Source: Alphaproteobacteria bacterium (GTDB taxonomy: Bacteria > Pseudomonadota > Alphaproteobacteria > Micropepsales > Micropepsaceae). From it: DNA of 43,572 nucleotides. A program made the translations under genes and the position numbers. The DNA is taken from NCBI GenBank assembly GCA_019242395.1, contig JAFAVP010000137.1, positions 1-43,572 of the forward strand. Reading direction: 5' to 3'. Each line of letters starts with the position of its first letter. Positions within the stretch are counted from its first letter, which is position 1. The notes beneath the pieces were generated by a model. That model did not search any database and had not been told where the DNA came from. It saw only the letters and a program-made list of their open reading frames with translations. Positions 28,534 to 38,490 of this stretch are shown in pieces.

Positions 28534-29936
28534 TGCGCGAACCGCACGAACTTACCGCAGCAGAGCTTTCCTCGGCATTCAGCGGTCGTGAGCTGTCGCC
28601 TGTAGAAGTGACGGAAGGCTGTCTCGGGCGCATCGAGGCGTTGGATGCCGAAATCAATACCTTCTGCTTGGTAGATGCGAACACGGCGCGCAAACAAGCA
28701 GAAGACTCTGAACAGCGCTGGATGGAAGGCGCGCCGCTGTCGCCGCTCGATGGCGTGCCCGTCGCCATCAAGGACTTGCTGCTGACACGCGGTTGGCCCA
28801 CGCGCCGAGGCTCGCTCACCGTGGATCCCAAAGGTCTGTGGACGAAGGATGCGCCAACCGTCGCGCGGCTGCGCGAAGCCGGCGCTGTGTTGATCGGCAA
28901 AACCACCACGCCCGAATTCGGCTGGAAGGGCACCACGGATTCTCCGCTCACCGGCGTCACGCGCAATCCGTGGAACAAGCAGAAGACGCCGGGGGGGTCT
29001 TCCGGCGGCTCGGCAGCGGCGTTGGCCGCCCGCTTCGCGCCGCTGGCATTGGGCACCGATGGCGGCGGCTCTATCCGCATCCCGGCAAGCTTCTGCGGCG
29101 TGTTCGGATTAAAGCCCAGCTTCGGCCGCGTGCCGGCGTATCCACTATCGCCCTTCGGCACGGTGGCACATGTCGGCCCCATGAGCCGCACGGTGCTCGA
29201 CTCTGCCATGCTATTGAACGTGATCGCCAAGCCCGACGCGCGCGACTGGCACGCGCTACCCTACCAGCCGACCGACTATGCGGCGGAACTGGAATCGGGC
29301 GTCAAGGGCAAACGCATCGCCTTTAGTCCACGCCTCGGTCATGTGCAGCGAATTGCACCCCAAGTGGAAGACCTGGTCGCAGCGGCTGCGAAGCGCTTCG
29401 AAGAACTCGGCGCGCATGTGGAGCAGGTTGATCCGCCGGGCGGCGATGTGAGCGATCTCTTCAAGACCTTGTGGTGGGCCAGCGCCGGACTCCTGCTCGG
29501 CAATTTGCCGGAGGACAAGAAGGCGCAGGTCGATCCCGGCCTGCGCCAGATAGCAGAAGAAGGAACGCGCTTTCCATTGAAAGCATATCTCGACGCCAAT
29601 GCTGCGCGCGGGCGCTATGGCAGCGCGATGCGGCAGTTCATGGAGCAGTATGATTTTCTCCTCACGCCATCGGTAGCAACGACCGCTTTCGATGTTGGGC
29701 AGATTTCTCCGCTGGACGAAGACGGCAATGCCTGGATGAACTGGACACCGTTCAGCTTCCCGTTCAACCTCACGCAGCAGCCGGCCGCGAGCATTCCGTG
29801 CGGCTTTACCCGCGAGGGCTTGCCGGTGGGTTTGCAGATCGTGGGCCGCATGTTCGACGATGCCGGTGTACTGGCCGCTGCAGCGGCGTATGAACTCGCC
29901 GATCCGCAGTTCGGCAATACGCCTCCGGGTTTCTGA
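28533..29936 (+). CDS. Amidase (amidase signature family)
   Basis: DGVPVAIKDLLLTRGWPTRRGS; TPGGSSGGSAAALAARFAPLALGTDGGGSIRIPASFCGVFGLKPS. Start ATG 28533 overlaps the upstream stop (TGATG). Confidence 0.95.
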   Translation: MREPHELTAAELSSAFSGRELSPVEVTEGCLGRIEALDAEINTFCLVDANTARKQAEDSEQRWMEGAPLSPLDGVPVAIKDLLLTRGWPTRRGSLTVDPKGLWTKDAPTVARLREAGAVLIGKTTTPEFGWKGTTDSPLTGVTRNPWNKQKTPGGSSGGSAAALAARFAPLALGTDGGGSIRIPASFCGVFGLKPSFGRVPAYPLSPFGTVAHVGPMSRTVLDSAMLLNVIAKPDARDWHALPYQPTDYAAELESGVKGKRIAFSPRLGHVQRIAPQVEDLVAAAAKRFEELGAHVEQVDPPGGDVSDLFKTLWWASAGLLLGNLPEDKKAQVDPGLRQIAEEGTRFPLKAYLDANAARGRYGSAMRQFMEQYDFLLTPSVATTAFDVGQISPLDEDGNAWMNWTPFSFPFNLTQQPAASIPCGFTREGLPVGLQIVGRMFDDAGVLAAAAAYELADPQFGNTPPGF

Positions 29937-29948
29937 TAGAGTTGATGC

Positions 29949-31457
29949 ATGGCCAAGGAAATCCTCACAGTCGCGCAATGTTATGAGGCGGACCGCTACG
30001 CCGCCGTGCAGGGCGTGCCGTCACTCACCTTGATGGAGAATGCGGGCCGTGCCGTGGCCGATGCGGTTGTCGCATGCCACGTGCGCAGAAAGGCGGTGGT
30101 GCTGTGCGGACCTGGCAACAATGGCGGCGACGGGTTCGTGGCCGCCCGGCATCTGGTCGCTTTCGGCTGGGCGGTGCAGGTTGCACTGCTTGGCACGCGC
30201 GAGGCGCTGAAGGGCGATGCAGCGGAAATGGCGAAGCGCTGGGAAGGTGAAGTCGTGCCGCTGGCGCCAGAGGTGCTGCAGGACACCACGGTGGTGGTTG
30301 ATGCGCTCTTCGGCGCCGGGCTGACGCGGCCGCTAGAGGGCAGGGCGGCGGAGATCGTCCGCCTGCTGAACAACTCCGATCTGCCGGTGGTTGCTGTCGA
30401 TGTGCCGAGCGGGTTGCATGGCGATCTCGCGCGCGGCCTGGACGATGTTGTGGTCGAAGCAGACGCGACAGTCACTTTCTTCCGCAAAAAGCCCGCGCAC
30501 GTGCTGAGACCCGGCGCGCAGACGTGCGGCGATGTGATTGTTGCGGACATCGGCATCCCGGCAGCCGCGCTAGGCTCGATCAAACCAAACACCTTCGAGA
30601 ACGGGCCGGAGCTGTGGGGTAGCCAGTACCCTTGGCCGCAGCCGTCGGGCCACAAATACGCCCGCGGCCACTGCGTGGTGGTGAGCGGACCTGCCCATGC
30701 AACTGGCGCAGCCCGGCTGGCTGCGCGCGCCGCTTTGCGCATTGGCGCGGGGTTGGTGAGTGTCGCAAGCCCGTTAGATGCGGTAGCGGTCAATTCCGCG
30801 CAGCTTACGGCGATCATGGTCAAGCCCTTTTCCGGGGAGGAAGGGCTGTCGGAGTTGCTCTCGGACAAGCGCCTGAATGCGGTGGTGATCGGGCCCGGTG
30901 CTGGCGTTGGAGAATCGACCCGGAAGCTCGTGCAGGCCGCCTTGCTTGCGCCCTGCGTTCTGGATGCGGACGCGTTGACCTCATTCCAGGCTGATCCCGG
31001 CGGACTTTTTATTTTACTCACCCCTGACAATGTGCTCACGCCCCACGAAGGGGAATTCGAAAGGATTTTTGCGGGGTTGCTCCAAAGATCTCAGAATAAG
31101 ATTGAGGCCGCAAGGGAGGCCGCTGCCGTTGCAGGCTGTGTCGTTCTTCTCAAAGGATCGGATACTGTCATCGCCGCGCCAGATGGCCGCGCCATCGTTA
31201 ACAGCCATGCGCCAGCAACACTGGCGACAGCCGGTTCAGGCGACGTGCTTTCCGGTTTCATCGGTGGTCTGATGGCGCAACATCTTGATTCATACAAGGC
31301 AGCCGCGGCGGCAGCGTGGCTGCATGGGAAGGCAGCGCTAAGGTTCGGGCCAGGTCTCATTTCGGAGGACCTGCCGGAACTGCTCCCGGCGGCGCTCTCC
31401 GCGCTGAGGGAAGAACTCGATGAGCGAAATTTCCATCCGCCGGGCAGAGCCGCGTGA
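29949..31457 (+). CDS. nnr: Bifunctional NAD(P)H-hydrate epimerase / ADP-dependent dehydratase
   Basis: YjeF_N: LMENAGRAVADAVVA, VVLCGPGNNGGDGFVAARHL; carbohydrate-kinase-like: VIGPGAGVGESTRKLV, LTPHEGEFERIF, TLATAGSGDVLSGFIGGLMAQ. Confidence 0.94.
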   Translation: MAKEILTVAQCYEADRYAAVQGVPSLTLMENAGRAVADAVVACHVRRKAVVLCGPGNNGGDGFVAARHLVAFGWAVQVALLGTREALKGDAAEMAKRWEGEVVPLAPEVLQDTTVVVDALFGAGLTRPLEGRAAEIVRLLNNSDLPVVAVDVPSGLHGDLARGLDDVVVEADATVTFFRKKPAHVLRPGAQTCGDVIVADIGIPAAALGSIKPNTFENGPELWGSQYPWPQPSGHKYARGHCVVVSGPAHATGAARLAARAALRIGAGLVSVASPLDAVAVNSAQLTAIMVKPFSGEEGLSELLSDKRLNAVVIGPGAGVGESTRKLVQAALLAPCVLDADALTSFQADPGGLFILLTPDNVLTPHEGEFERIFAGLLQRSQNKIEAAREAAAVAGCVVLLKGSDTVIAAPDGRAIVNSHAPATLATAGSGDVLSGFIGGLMAQHLDSYKAAAAAAWLHGKAALRFGPGLISEDLPELLPAALSALREELDERNFHPPGRAA

Positions 31458-31929
31458 TCTCTCCGCTTTGCTCGACATTTACAATTACTACGTCCTCAAC
31501 ACGCCCATCACCTTCGACATCGAGCCGCGCACCATGGCGCAACGCCAGGAATGGCTGGAGCAGTTCGCGCCGAGCGGCCGCTATCAGTGCTTTGTCGCGA
31601 GTGTGGGCGGAAAAGTGATCGGCTGGGCCTGCTCGACCAAATTCAAGGAGCGGGAGGCTTATGCCACGTCAGTGCAAACCAGTGTCTATTGCGCGCCGGC
31701 TTTTACTGGCCGCGGAGTGGGCCGGCAATTATACGCAACGCTTTTCGAAGCGCTACATGGCGCAGACATTCATCGCGCCTATGGCGGCATCACTCTGCCG
31801 AATGAAGCTTCGGTCGGACTTCATCTGGCACTGGGGTTCCGCCACATCGGCACGCAAACTGAAGTGGGCCGCAAGTTCGGCAAATACTGGCACGTGGCGC
31901 TGTACGAGCGCGCGCACTCAGCGCCTTAA
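31420..31929 (+). CDS. GNAT N-acetyltransferase (phosphinothricin acetyltransferase-like)
   Basis: ISIRRAEPRDLSALLDIYNYYVLNTPITFDIEP; VYCAPAFTGRGVGRQLYATLFEAL; LHLALGFRHIGTQTEVGRKFGKYWHVALYER. Confidence 0.93.
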   Translation: MSEISIRRAEPRDLSALLDIYNYYVLNTPITFDIEPRTMAQRQEWLEQFAPSGRYQCFVASVGGKVIGWACSTKFKEREAYATSVQTSVYCAPAFTGRGVGRQLYATLFEALHGADIHRAYGGITLPNEASVGLHLALGFRHIGTQTEVGRKFGKYWHVALYERAHSAP

Positions 31930-33527
31930 GCCTCCATGAGTTCGTGTGGCACCGAAGGATACTCCGTCAGCACGGAGCCCAAGGTCCGCATCAATGGGCC
32001 CAGGAAGGGCTTGAAATTTCGCCAGTAATCCACCGCCTCTCCCGAAATCGGGCGGCGTACCTGCTCGGAACTGGGTGTGAGTACGGTCCGCTTCGTCTCA
32101 TAGAAGCGCAAGCATTGTTCCTCGAAGGGCAAGCCAAGGTAGTCGAACAGTCTGCGCGTTTGCGTCTCCTGATCGGTGACCATGTCTTCGTAGATGACGC
32201 GGTGAACTTTGCCCGGCAGAACGCGATTGAAGTGCGCCATCAGTTCCACGTAATCGCGATAATTGTGTCCCAGTTCGGTTATACGAAGCCTGCCTTTCAC
32301 GCTGTAGAGCTTGAAGGTGGAAAGGCAGCTGGCTGCTGGGTTCCTCCTCGCGTCGATGATTTTGGCGTTCGGCAAGATCAAGTGAATCATACCGGTGAAC
32401 AGAAAATTGTCCGGCTTCTTGTCGATGAAGAACGGACGCTCTGTTTTGCGGTGAATGCGTGCGCTTTCCAGATATTCCTCTCCGAGCGCTTCCAGTTCTG
32501 CCGGCCCCATCGCCGCAAGCGCCGCGAGTGCATCCGTGTCGAGCACAATCCCGCGGCCCTGCCGCCGGGCGAGCCGCTTTGCGATGTTGCTGAGGTAGGG
32601 AAGCTCTGCCGTGCCCTCGATGGCAGAGTGGCTCGATAAAATCTGCTCTACCAGCGTCGATCCCGACCGCGGACGGCCCAAGACGAAGATCGGATCTGCT
32701 TTCTTGCAGCCCCAGCCCGCGCGGCTGCTCAACAACGCGGGCGTGTAGAGCGCCTTGTTAGCCCTGACCGCGGCCGTTAGCGCATCCGGATTGTAATTGG
32801 ATTCAAGGCGCATGGCGGCATTCGCCTTTGCGTATTGCTCCCAGGAGCGCGCGTACTCTCTCTGGTCCTCGTAAGCCTTGCCGAGGGCGAACTGAAAACC
32901 GGCACGATCTGCCGGCGAAAGATCTGCGAGCCGGAGTTGCTCGTGCATCGCCGCGATCTCCGAACGATCGAAGCGGAAAGTCTTCAGATTGGCCAAACTC
33001 CAGTATGCCTGTCCGTACGACGGACGACAGGCAATTGCTCGGCGGTAGGCCGCGATGCTCTCCTGCTGCGAACCCGTCACGCGGAGCGCATCTCCGTAGT
33101 TCACCCAAGACTCTGCGCGATCGGGGTTTTCCTTCGCCAAGGCTGCCCACATCGCCAGCGATTTCTCGTTCTCTCCCGTCAGAGCAAGGAGACGGGCCTT
33201 CATCTGGCGGAAATGCGGATTGCCAGGGTCCTCAGCAAGTAAACGGTCAAGCTCGGCTAGCGCGGCAGCATACCGGTTCATATCTCCAAGTTGCCGTGCA
33301 TACTCCGAGCGCGCAGCCGTGAAGTCCGGGGCGGCGGCAAGGCACTGCTCCAGCAATTCGAGCGCTTCTTCGCACCTGTCGAGGCGATAGAGAGCACGCG
33401 CCCTCAGGAACAGCGCATCCGGGTCCCCGGGACTCTTAGAGAGATAACTAGTGAGGGCCTTCTCGGCCTGTGCGACCGCTCCTTCCCGCATCTCCGCCAC
33501 GATTTGGCGCAAATGTGGGTCGGTCAA
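31926..33527 (-). CDS. TPR-repeat sulfotransferase
   Basis: N-terminal TPRs (GDPDALFLRARALYRLDRCEEALELLEQCLAAAPDF...); sulfotransferase PIFVLGRPRSGSTLVEQILSSHSAIEGTAELPYL, KIIDARRNPAASCLSTFKLYS. Confidence 0.93.
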   Translation of the reverse strand: MTDPHLRQIVAEMREGAVAQAEKALTSYLSKSPGDPDALFLRARALYRLDRCEEALELLEQCLAAAPDFTAARSEYARQLGDMNRYAAALAELDRLLAEDPGNPHFRQMKARLLALTGENEKSLAMWAALAKENPDRAESWVNYGDALRVTGSQQESIAAYRRAIACRPSYGQAYWSLANLKTFRFDRSEIAAMHEQLRLADLSPADRAGFQFALGKAYEDQREYARSWEQYAKANAAMRLESNYNPDALTAAVRANKALYTPALLSSRAGWGCKKADPIFVLGRPRSGSTLVEQILSSHSAIEGTAELPYLSNIAKRLARRQGRGIVLDTDALAALAAMGPAELEALGEEYLESARIHRKTERPFFIDKKPDNFLFTGMIHLILPNAKIIDARRNPAASCLSTFKLYSVKGRLRITELGHNYRDYVELMAHFNRVLPGKVHRVIYEDMVTDQETQTRRLFDYLGLPFEEQCLRFYETKRTVLTPSSEQVRRPISGEAVDYWRNFKPFLGPLMRTLGSVLTEYPSVPHELMEA

Positions 33528-33598
33528 TGGCCGCTTTTTTCCAAGCTGCGCGGCGGCTTGGATGAATGGGTCACTCTCAGTTGCGGCCCTCTCAGAAC

Positions 33599-34318
33599 TC
33601 AGTGGCTGTCTTTGCCAAGCAAGGCGAACGCAAGGTCAAGGTTCGAGCCGGTGCATAGTGATAATGGGCGGAATCTTTGAAGGCACTTGGGATCCTTGGT
33701 GACCATTCCGCCACCATACCACCAGCCCGCAGACGTATCGTTGGCGACTGTGCTATTGGCCGTCCAGGCCCAATAGCCGCTCAGGAACGGTCCGGTCATG
33801 TTGGCCTGCACGGTGAGCCAGTACCGGCCGGCCGGCAGCGAAACCGGGCAGGTTTTGCTATCGAGCTTGATCTGGAACACGCCTGTGTCCAGCCCAGAGA
33901 CAGGGATCAGATTATCGCATTCCGCCACTTTGGAGTTCTTGTCTGGCCAGCCTTTGTTCTGCTTGTTGTCGTTCCAGACGATAACGTTCACCGAGGTGGC
34001 CGGACCCGACTCGATATAGTAAAAGCCGCTCACATCCACTCCCGAAACTTTCCAGGTATGCCCATCAGGGACGACGAAATCGTCCGCCAGGTATTCGTCG
34101 TATTGCGGGTAGGAGCTCATAGCTTGCGAGAAGAAGCCGTATCCCGTGTCGCCGATATTCTGGTCGTATAGGGTCGCTGTTCCTTTCGGCGGAGCATGGA
34201 CCGCGCGCTGAGCCGTTCCGTGCGCGCCCAGGGCCGACAGGGTAAGATGCTCGATAGTGGCGTAGCTGCCGCTGGTCAGGGCCACCGCCGCAGCGCCGCC
34301 CAGTAGGAGCGTCTTCAT
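33599..34318 (-). CDS. Uncharacterised secreted protein
   Basis: MKTLLLGGAAAVALTSGSYA signal; YDEYLADDFVVPDGHTWKVSGVDVSGFYYIESGPATSVNVIVWNDN...LPAGRYWLTVQANMTG. Aromatic and Gly rich, beta-sandwich-like; four later cysteines. Confidence 0.75.
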   Translation of the reverse strand: MKTLLLGGAAAVALTSGSYATIEHLTLSALGAHGTAQRAVHAPPKGTATLYDQNIGDTGYGFFSQAMSSYPQYDEYLADDFVVPDGHTWKVSGVDVSGFYYIESGPATSVNVIVWNDNKQNKGWPDKNSKVAECDNLIPVSGLDTGVFQIKLDSKTCPVSLPAGRYWLTVQANMTGPFLSGYWAWTANSTVANDTSAGWWYGGGMVTKDPKCLQRFRPLSLCTGSNLDLAFALLGKDSH

Positions 34319-34548
34319 CCTGAAACTCCTGTACGTTCGCGCCGGGAATTCGGCCGCCAGCTAGCGAACGTAACGGCGCCGGTTCGGCCGCGCAAGCAAC
34401 AGGCCAGATGAGCAGGGGGAGTATCGAATGCACTTGCGGACAGCGGGCCTCCCAAGGACAGAGGTGACCGGGCCAACCACCGGTTTCACTGGCGGTGCAG
34501 CAACGTCCCTGCTATACGGCGCGGCCTTTCGGTGGGGTTAGACCGCAC

Positions 34549-34633
34549 GCGGGCGTGGCGGAACTGGTAGACGCGCTGGATTTAGGTTCCAGTGACGCAA
34601 GTCGTGGGGGTTCAAGTCCCTCCGCCCGCACCA
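34549..34633 (+). tRNA. tRNA-Leu (TAG)
   Basis: GCGGGCGTGGCGGAACTGGTAGACGCGCTGGATTTAGGTTCCAGTGACGCAAGTCGTGGGGGTTCAAGTCCCTCCGCCCGCACCA; long variable arm; loop TTTAGGT; encoded CCA. Confidence 0.97.
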
Positions 34634-34694
34634 GGCTGCGGAAGAGCAAGTACGACACTGGCAGGCAGGCGATCAGGATTGAACGGGACAGAAG

Positions 34695-36083
34695 ATGCAG
34701 ATTACCGAAACTATTTCCGAAGCCTTGCACCGGGAATTCAAGGTGCTAGTTCCCCGCGGTGACCTTGATGCCAAGCTGACCGGCCGCCTGGAAGAGATGA
34801 AGCCCAAGGTGCACTTGAAGGGCTTTCGCCCCGGGAAAGCGCCCGTTTCATTCCTGAAGAAGTCGTTCGGCAAGTCCATGATGGGCGAGATTGTGGACGA
34901 GGCCGTCAACGAGTCCAGCAAGCGCGCGCTAGAGGATAATGGTCTGAAGCCAGCGTCTCCACCTCGCGTTCAGTTAGGGAGCGATATGGAGGACGTGGCC
35001 CGGGGCCAATCCGACCTCGAGTTCACCCTTGCCGTCGACCTGATGCCGGACTTCGAGCCGACAGAACTCACCATGCTTCAGGTGCAGCGGCTGGTTTCCA
35101 CGGTTGCTGACAGCGATGTCGACGAGGCGGTGAACCGCCTGGCTGAACAGTCACGTACCTATTCTCCCCGGGCCGAAGGAGAAGCCGAGAGCGGGGATGC
35201 GGTCGTGATAGACTTTGTCGGCCGCGTGGATGGAGAGGAGTTTGCTGGCGGCAAGGCAGAGGATTTCAATCTTGTGCTGGGTTCGGGCCAGTTGGTGGCC
35301 GGCTTCGAGGATCAGCTGATTGGCGCCAAGGCGGCAGATGTGCGGGATGTCAATATCACCTTCCCGGCGGACTACCCCGAGGCGAAGCTTGCCGGCAAGG
35401 ATGCTGTGTTCAGCGTGACCGTGAAAGAAATCAAAAAGCCGGATCCCATCACAGTCGACGATGACACCGCGAAGAAGCTAGGTCTCGAGTCGTTGAGCAT
35501 GCTCCGCGAGCGCGTACGCGATCAGATGCGGCAGGACTATAACCGCGCCAGCCGCATGCACCTGAAGCGGCGCATTCTCGATGCCTTGGATTCGGCACAT
35601 TCTTTCCCGCTTCCCTCCGGCATGGTGGAGCAGGAGTTCGAGGGAATATGGCAGGCCGTTCAAGCGGAACTTGCGCGCGAGGGCGCAGGCGCGGATGAAG
35701 AGGGAAAGAGCGAAGAGGAGCTCAAGAAGGAGTATCACGACATCGCCGAACGGCGGGTTCGTCTTGGGCTGGTGCTGGCCAAGATCGGCGAGCAGAACGG
35801 CCTGCAGGTGTCCCCGGAAGAGGTAAACCGGGCTGCGGCGGCGCGCGCACGCCAATACGCCATGCAAAGTCAGCAGAATCCGTCGCAGGCGATCAGCGAG
35901 CAACAGGCCTACAAGATGCTGGTGGAGAATCCTCAGGCGATGGCGGAAATACGTGCGCCGCTCTTTGAGGAGAAGGTGGTGGATTTCATTGCCGAGCTCG
36001 CGCAGATCGAAGATGTGCCGGTGGATCGCGAGACGCTGTTCCTCGATCCGGACGCGGCCGAAGAGAAGCTGAAAGCCGCGTGA
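34695..36083 (+). CDS. tig: Trigger factor
   Basis: [28 protein letters not shown]...[30 protein letters not shown]; PPIase [42 protein letters not shown]. Confidence 0.98.
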   Translation: MQITETISEALHREFKVLVPRGDLDAKLTGRLEEMKPKVHLKGFRPGKAPVSFLKKSFGKSMMGEIVDEAVNESSKRALEDNGLKPASPPRVQLGSDMEDVARGQSDLEFTLAVDLMPDFEPTELTMLQVQRLVSTVADSDVDEAVNRLAEQSRTYSPRAEGEAESGDAVVIDFVGRVDGEEFAGGKAEDFNLVLGSGQLVAGFEDQLIGAKAADVRDVNITFPADYPEAKLAGKDAVFSVTVKEIKKPDPITVDDDTAKKLGLESLSMLRERVRDQMRQDYNRASRMHLKRRILDALDSAHSFPLPSGMVEQEFEGIWQAVQAELAREGAGADEEGKSEEELKKEYHDIAERRVRLGLVLAKIGEQNGLQVSPEEVNRAAAARARQYAMQSQQNPSQAISEQQAYKMLVENPQAMAEIRAPLFEEKVVDFIAELAQIEDVPVDRETLFLDPDAAEEKLKAA

Positions 36084-36126
36084 GTCCTCCTCGACAGTAG
36101 CCATAACGCCGACTACATGTGAGTCC

Positions 36127-36756
36127 ATGAAGGATCCGCACGACGTTTATATGAACACGCTAGTGCCGATGGTGGTCGAACAGACCGCCCGCGGCGAACG
36201 CGCATATGACATCTACTCCCGGCTGCTGCGGGAACGCATCGTCTTCATCACCGGCGGGGTGGATGACTATGTCGCCAGCCTGATCACCGCACAGCTGCTC
36301 TTTCTTGAGGCCGAGAACCCCAAGAAGGAGATCGCGATGTACATCAATTCGCCGGGTGGATACGTCACCGCCGGCATGGCCATCTACGACACCATGCAGT
36401 ACATCCGGCCTGGCATTCAGACGTTGTGCGTGGGCCAGGCCGCCTCGGCGGCGTCGCTGCTGCTCTGCGCCGGCCGCAAAGGTGAACGCTTCTGCCTCCC
36501 CAATTCCCGCATTCTCGTGCATCAGCCCTCGGCCTCCTACTACGGGCAAGCGGCCGACATCGCTCGCCACGCGCAAGAGATCGTCAAACTAAAGCGGCGG
36601 CTGAACGAGATATATGCCACACATACGGGCCAAACCGTTGAAGCAGTTGAAAAAGCGCTCGATCGGGATACATACATGACCGCCGAGGAGGCGCGGGCTT
36701 TCGGGCTTGTGGACCAAGTCTTGACGCGCCGCTCCGAACTGGGCGAGATGTCCTAA
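36127..36756 (+). CDS. clpP: ATP-dependent Clp protease proteolytic subunit
   Basis: [75 protein letters not shown]. Confidence 0.98.
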   Translation: MKDPHDVYMNTLVPMVVEQTARGERAYDIYSRLLRERIVFITGGVDDYVASLITAQLLFLEAENPKKEIAMYINSPGGYVTAGMAIYDTMQYIRPGIQTLCVGQAASAASLLLCAGRKGERFCLPNSRILVHQPSASYYGQAADIARHAQEIVKLKRRLNEIYATHTGQTVEAVEKALDRDTYMTAEEARAFGLVDQVLTRRSELGEMS

Positions 36757-36930
36757 GTGGCTGGCGCGCAACGAAATTGCCTAAAATCGGCCCGATTAAA
36801 CAAATCTTGATCGGCTCATCGCTATCGTGGTCGTATGCTGATGGGCGTGAACCGAATCACCCCTGGCGTGGTTCCTGCACAAAGGACCTGACCGGGGAGT
36901 GGCCGGGAAGGCGAAAGTCTCAGGAGAGCC

Positions 36931-38196
<1,266 letters not shown>

Positions 38197-38357
38197 AGGT
38201 CTGACTTCCCACCTGAAAGAAGGGCTATTGAGGGATCAACTGAGAAGGTTCCCTCTTGATTTCACAGCCCATACGATCGGCTGTTCAGCCCGGCTTGCAT
38301 TTCCTGTCGATGAAATGCCACGCGGCTGACCGGGCCACAACCTATCAGGGTTAACGC

Positions 38358-38387
38358 CTTGAAAGTGGGTGGTTAGGGGGCCACGTT
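38358..38387 (+). promoter_or_regulatory. Possible heat-shock (RpoH-type) promoter for lon
   Basis: CTTGAA - 17 nt - CCACGTT about 105 nt upstream of the lon ATG; the CTTGAA half is good, the -10 half is weak. Confidence 0.3.
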
Positions 38388-38490
38388 ACCTACACAGAGT
38401 CGGCCCCTTTGGGGAACTCAGAGCAACAGCCGTAGGCCTATTTGGGTTACGGTGATCACCCGGGCAAAATGCCCCCGGCAGGAGAAAGTA

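Noticed and set aside
29996-31039. 347-aa minus-strand ORF antisense to nnr
   Set aside because: Ala/Ser/Thr/Pro-rich shadow ORF; the plus strand encodes a clear Nnr protein.
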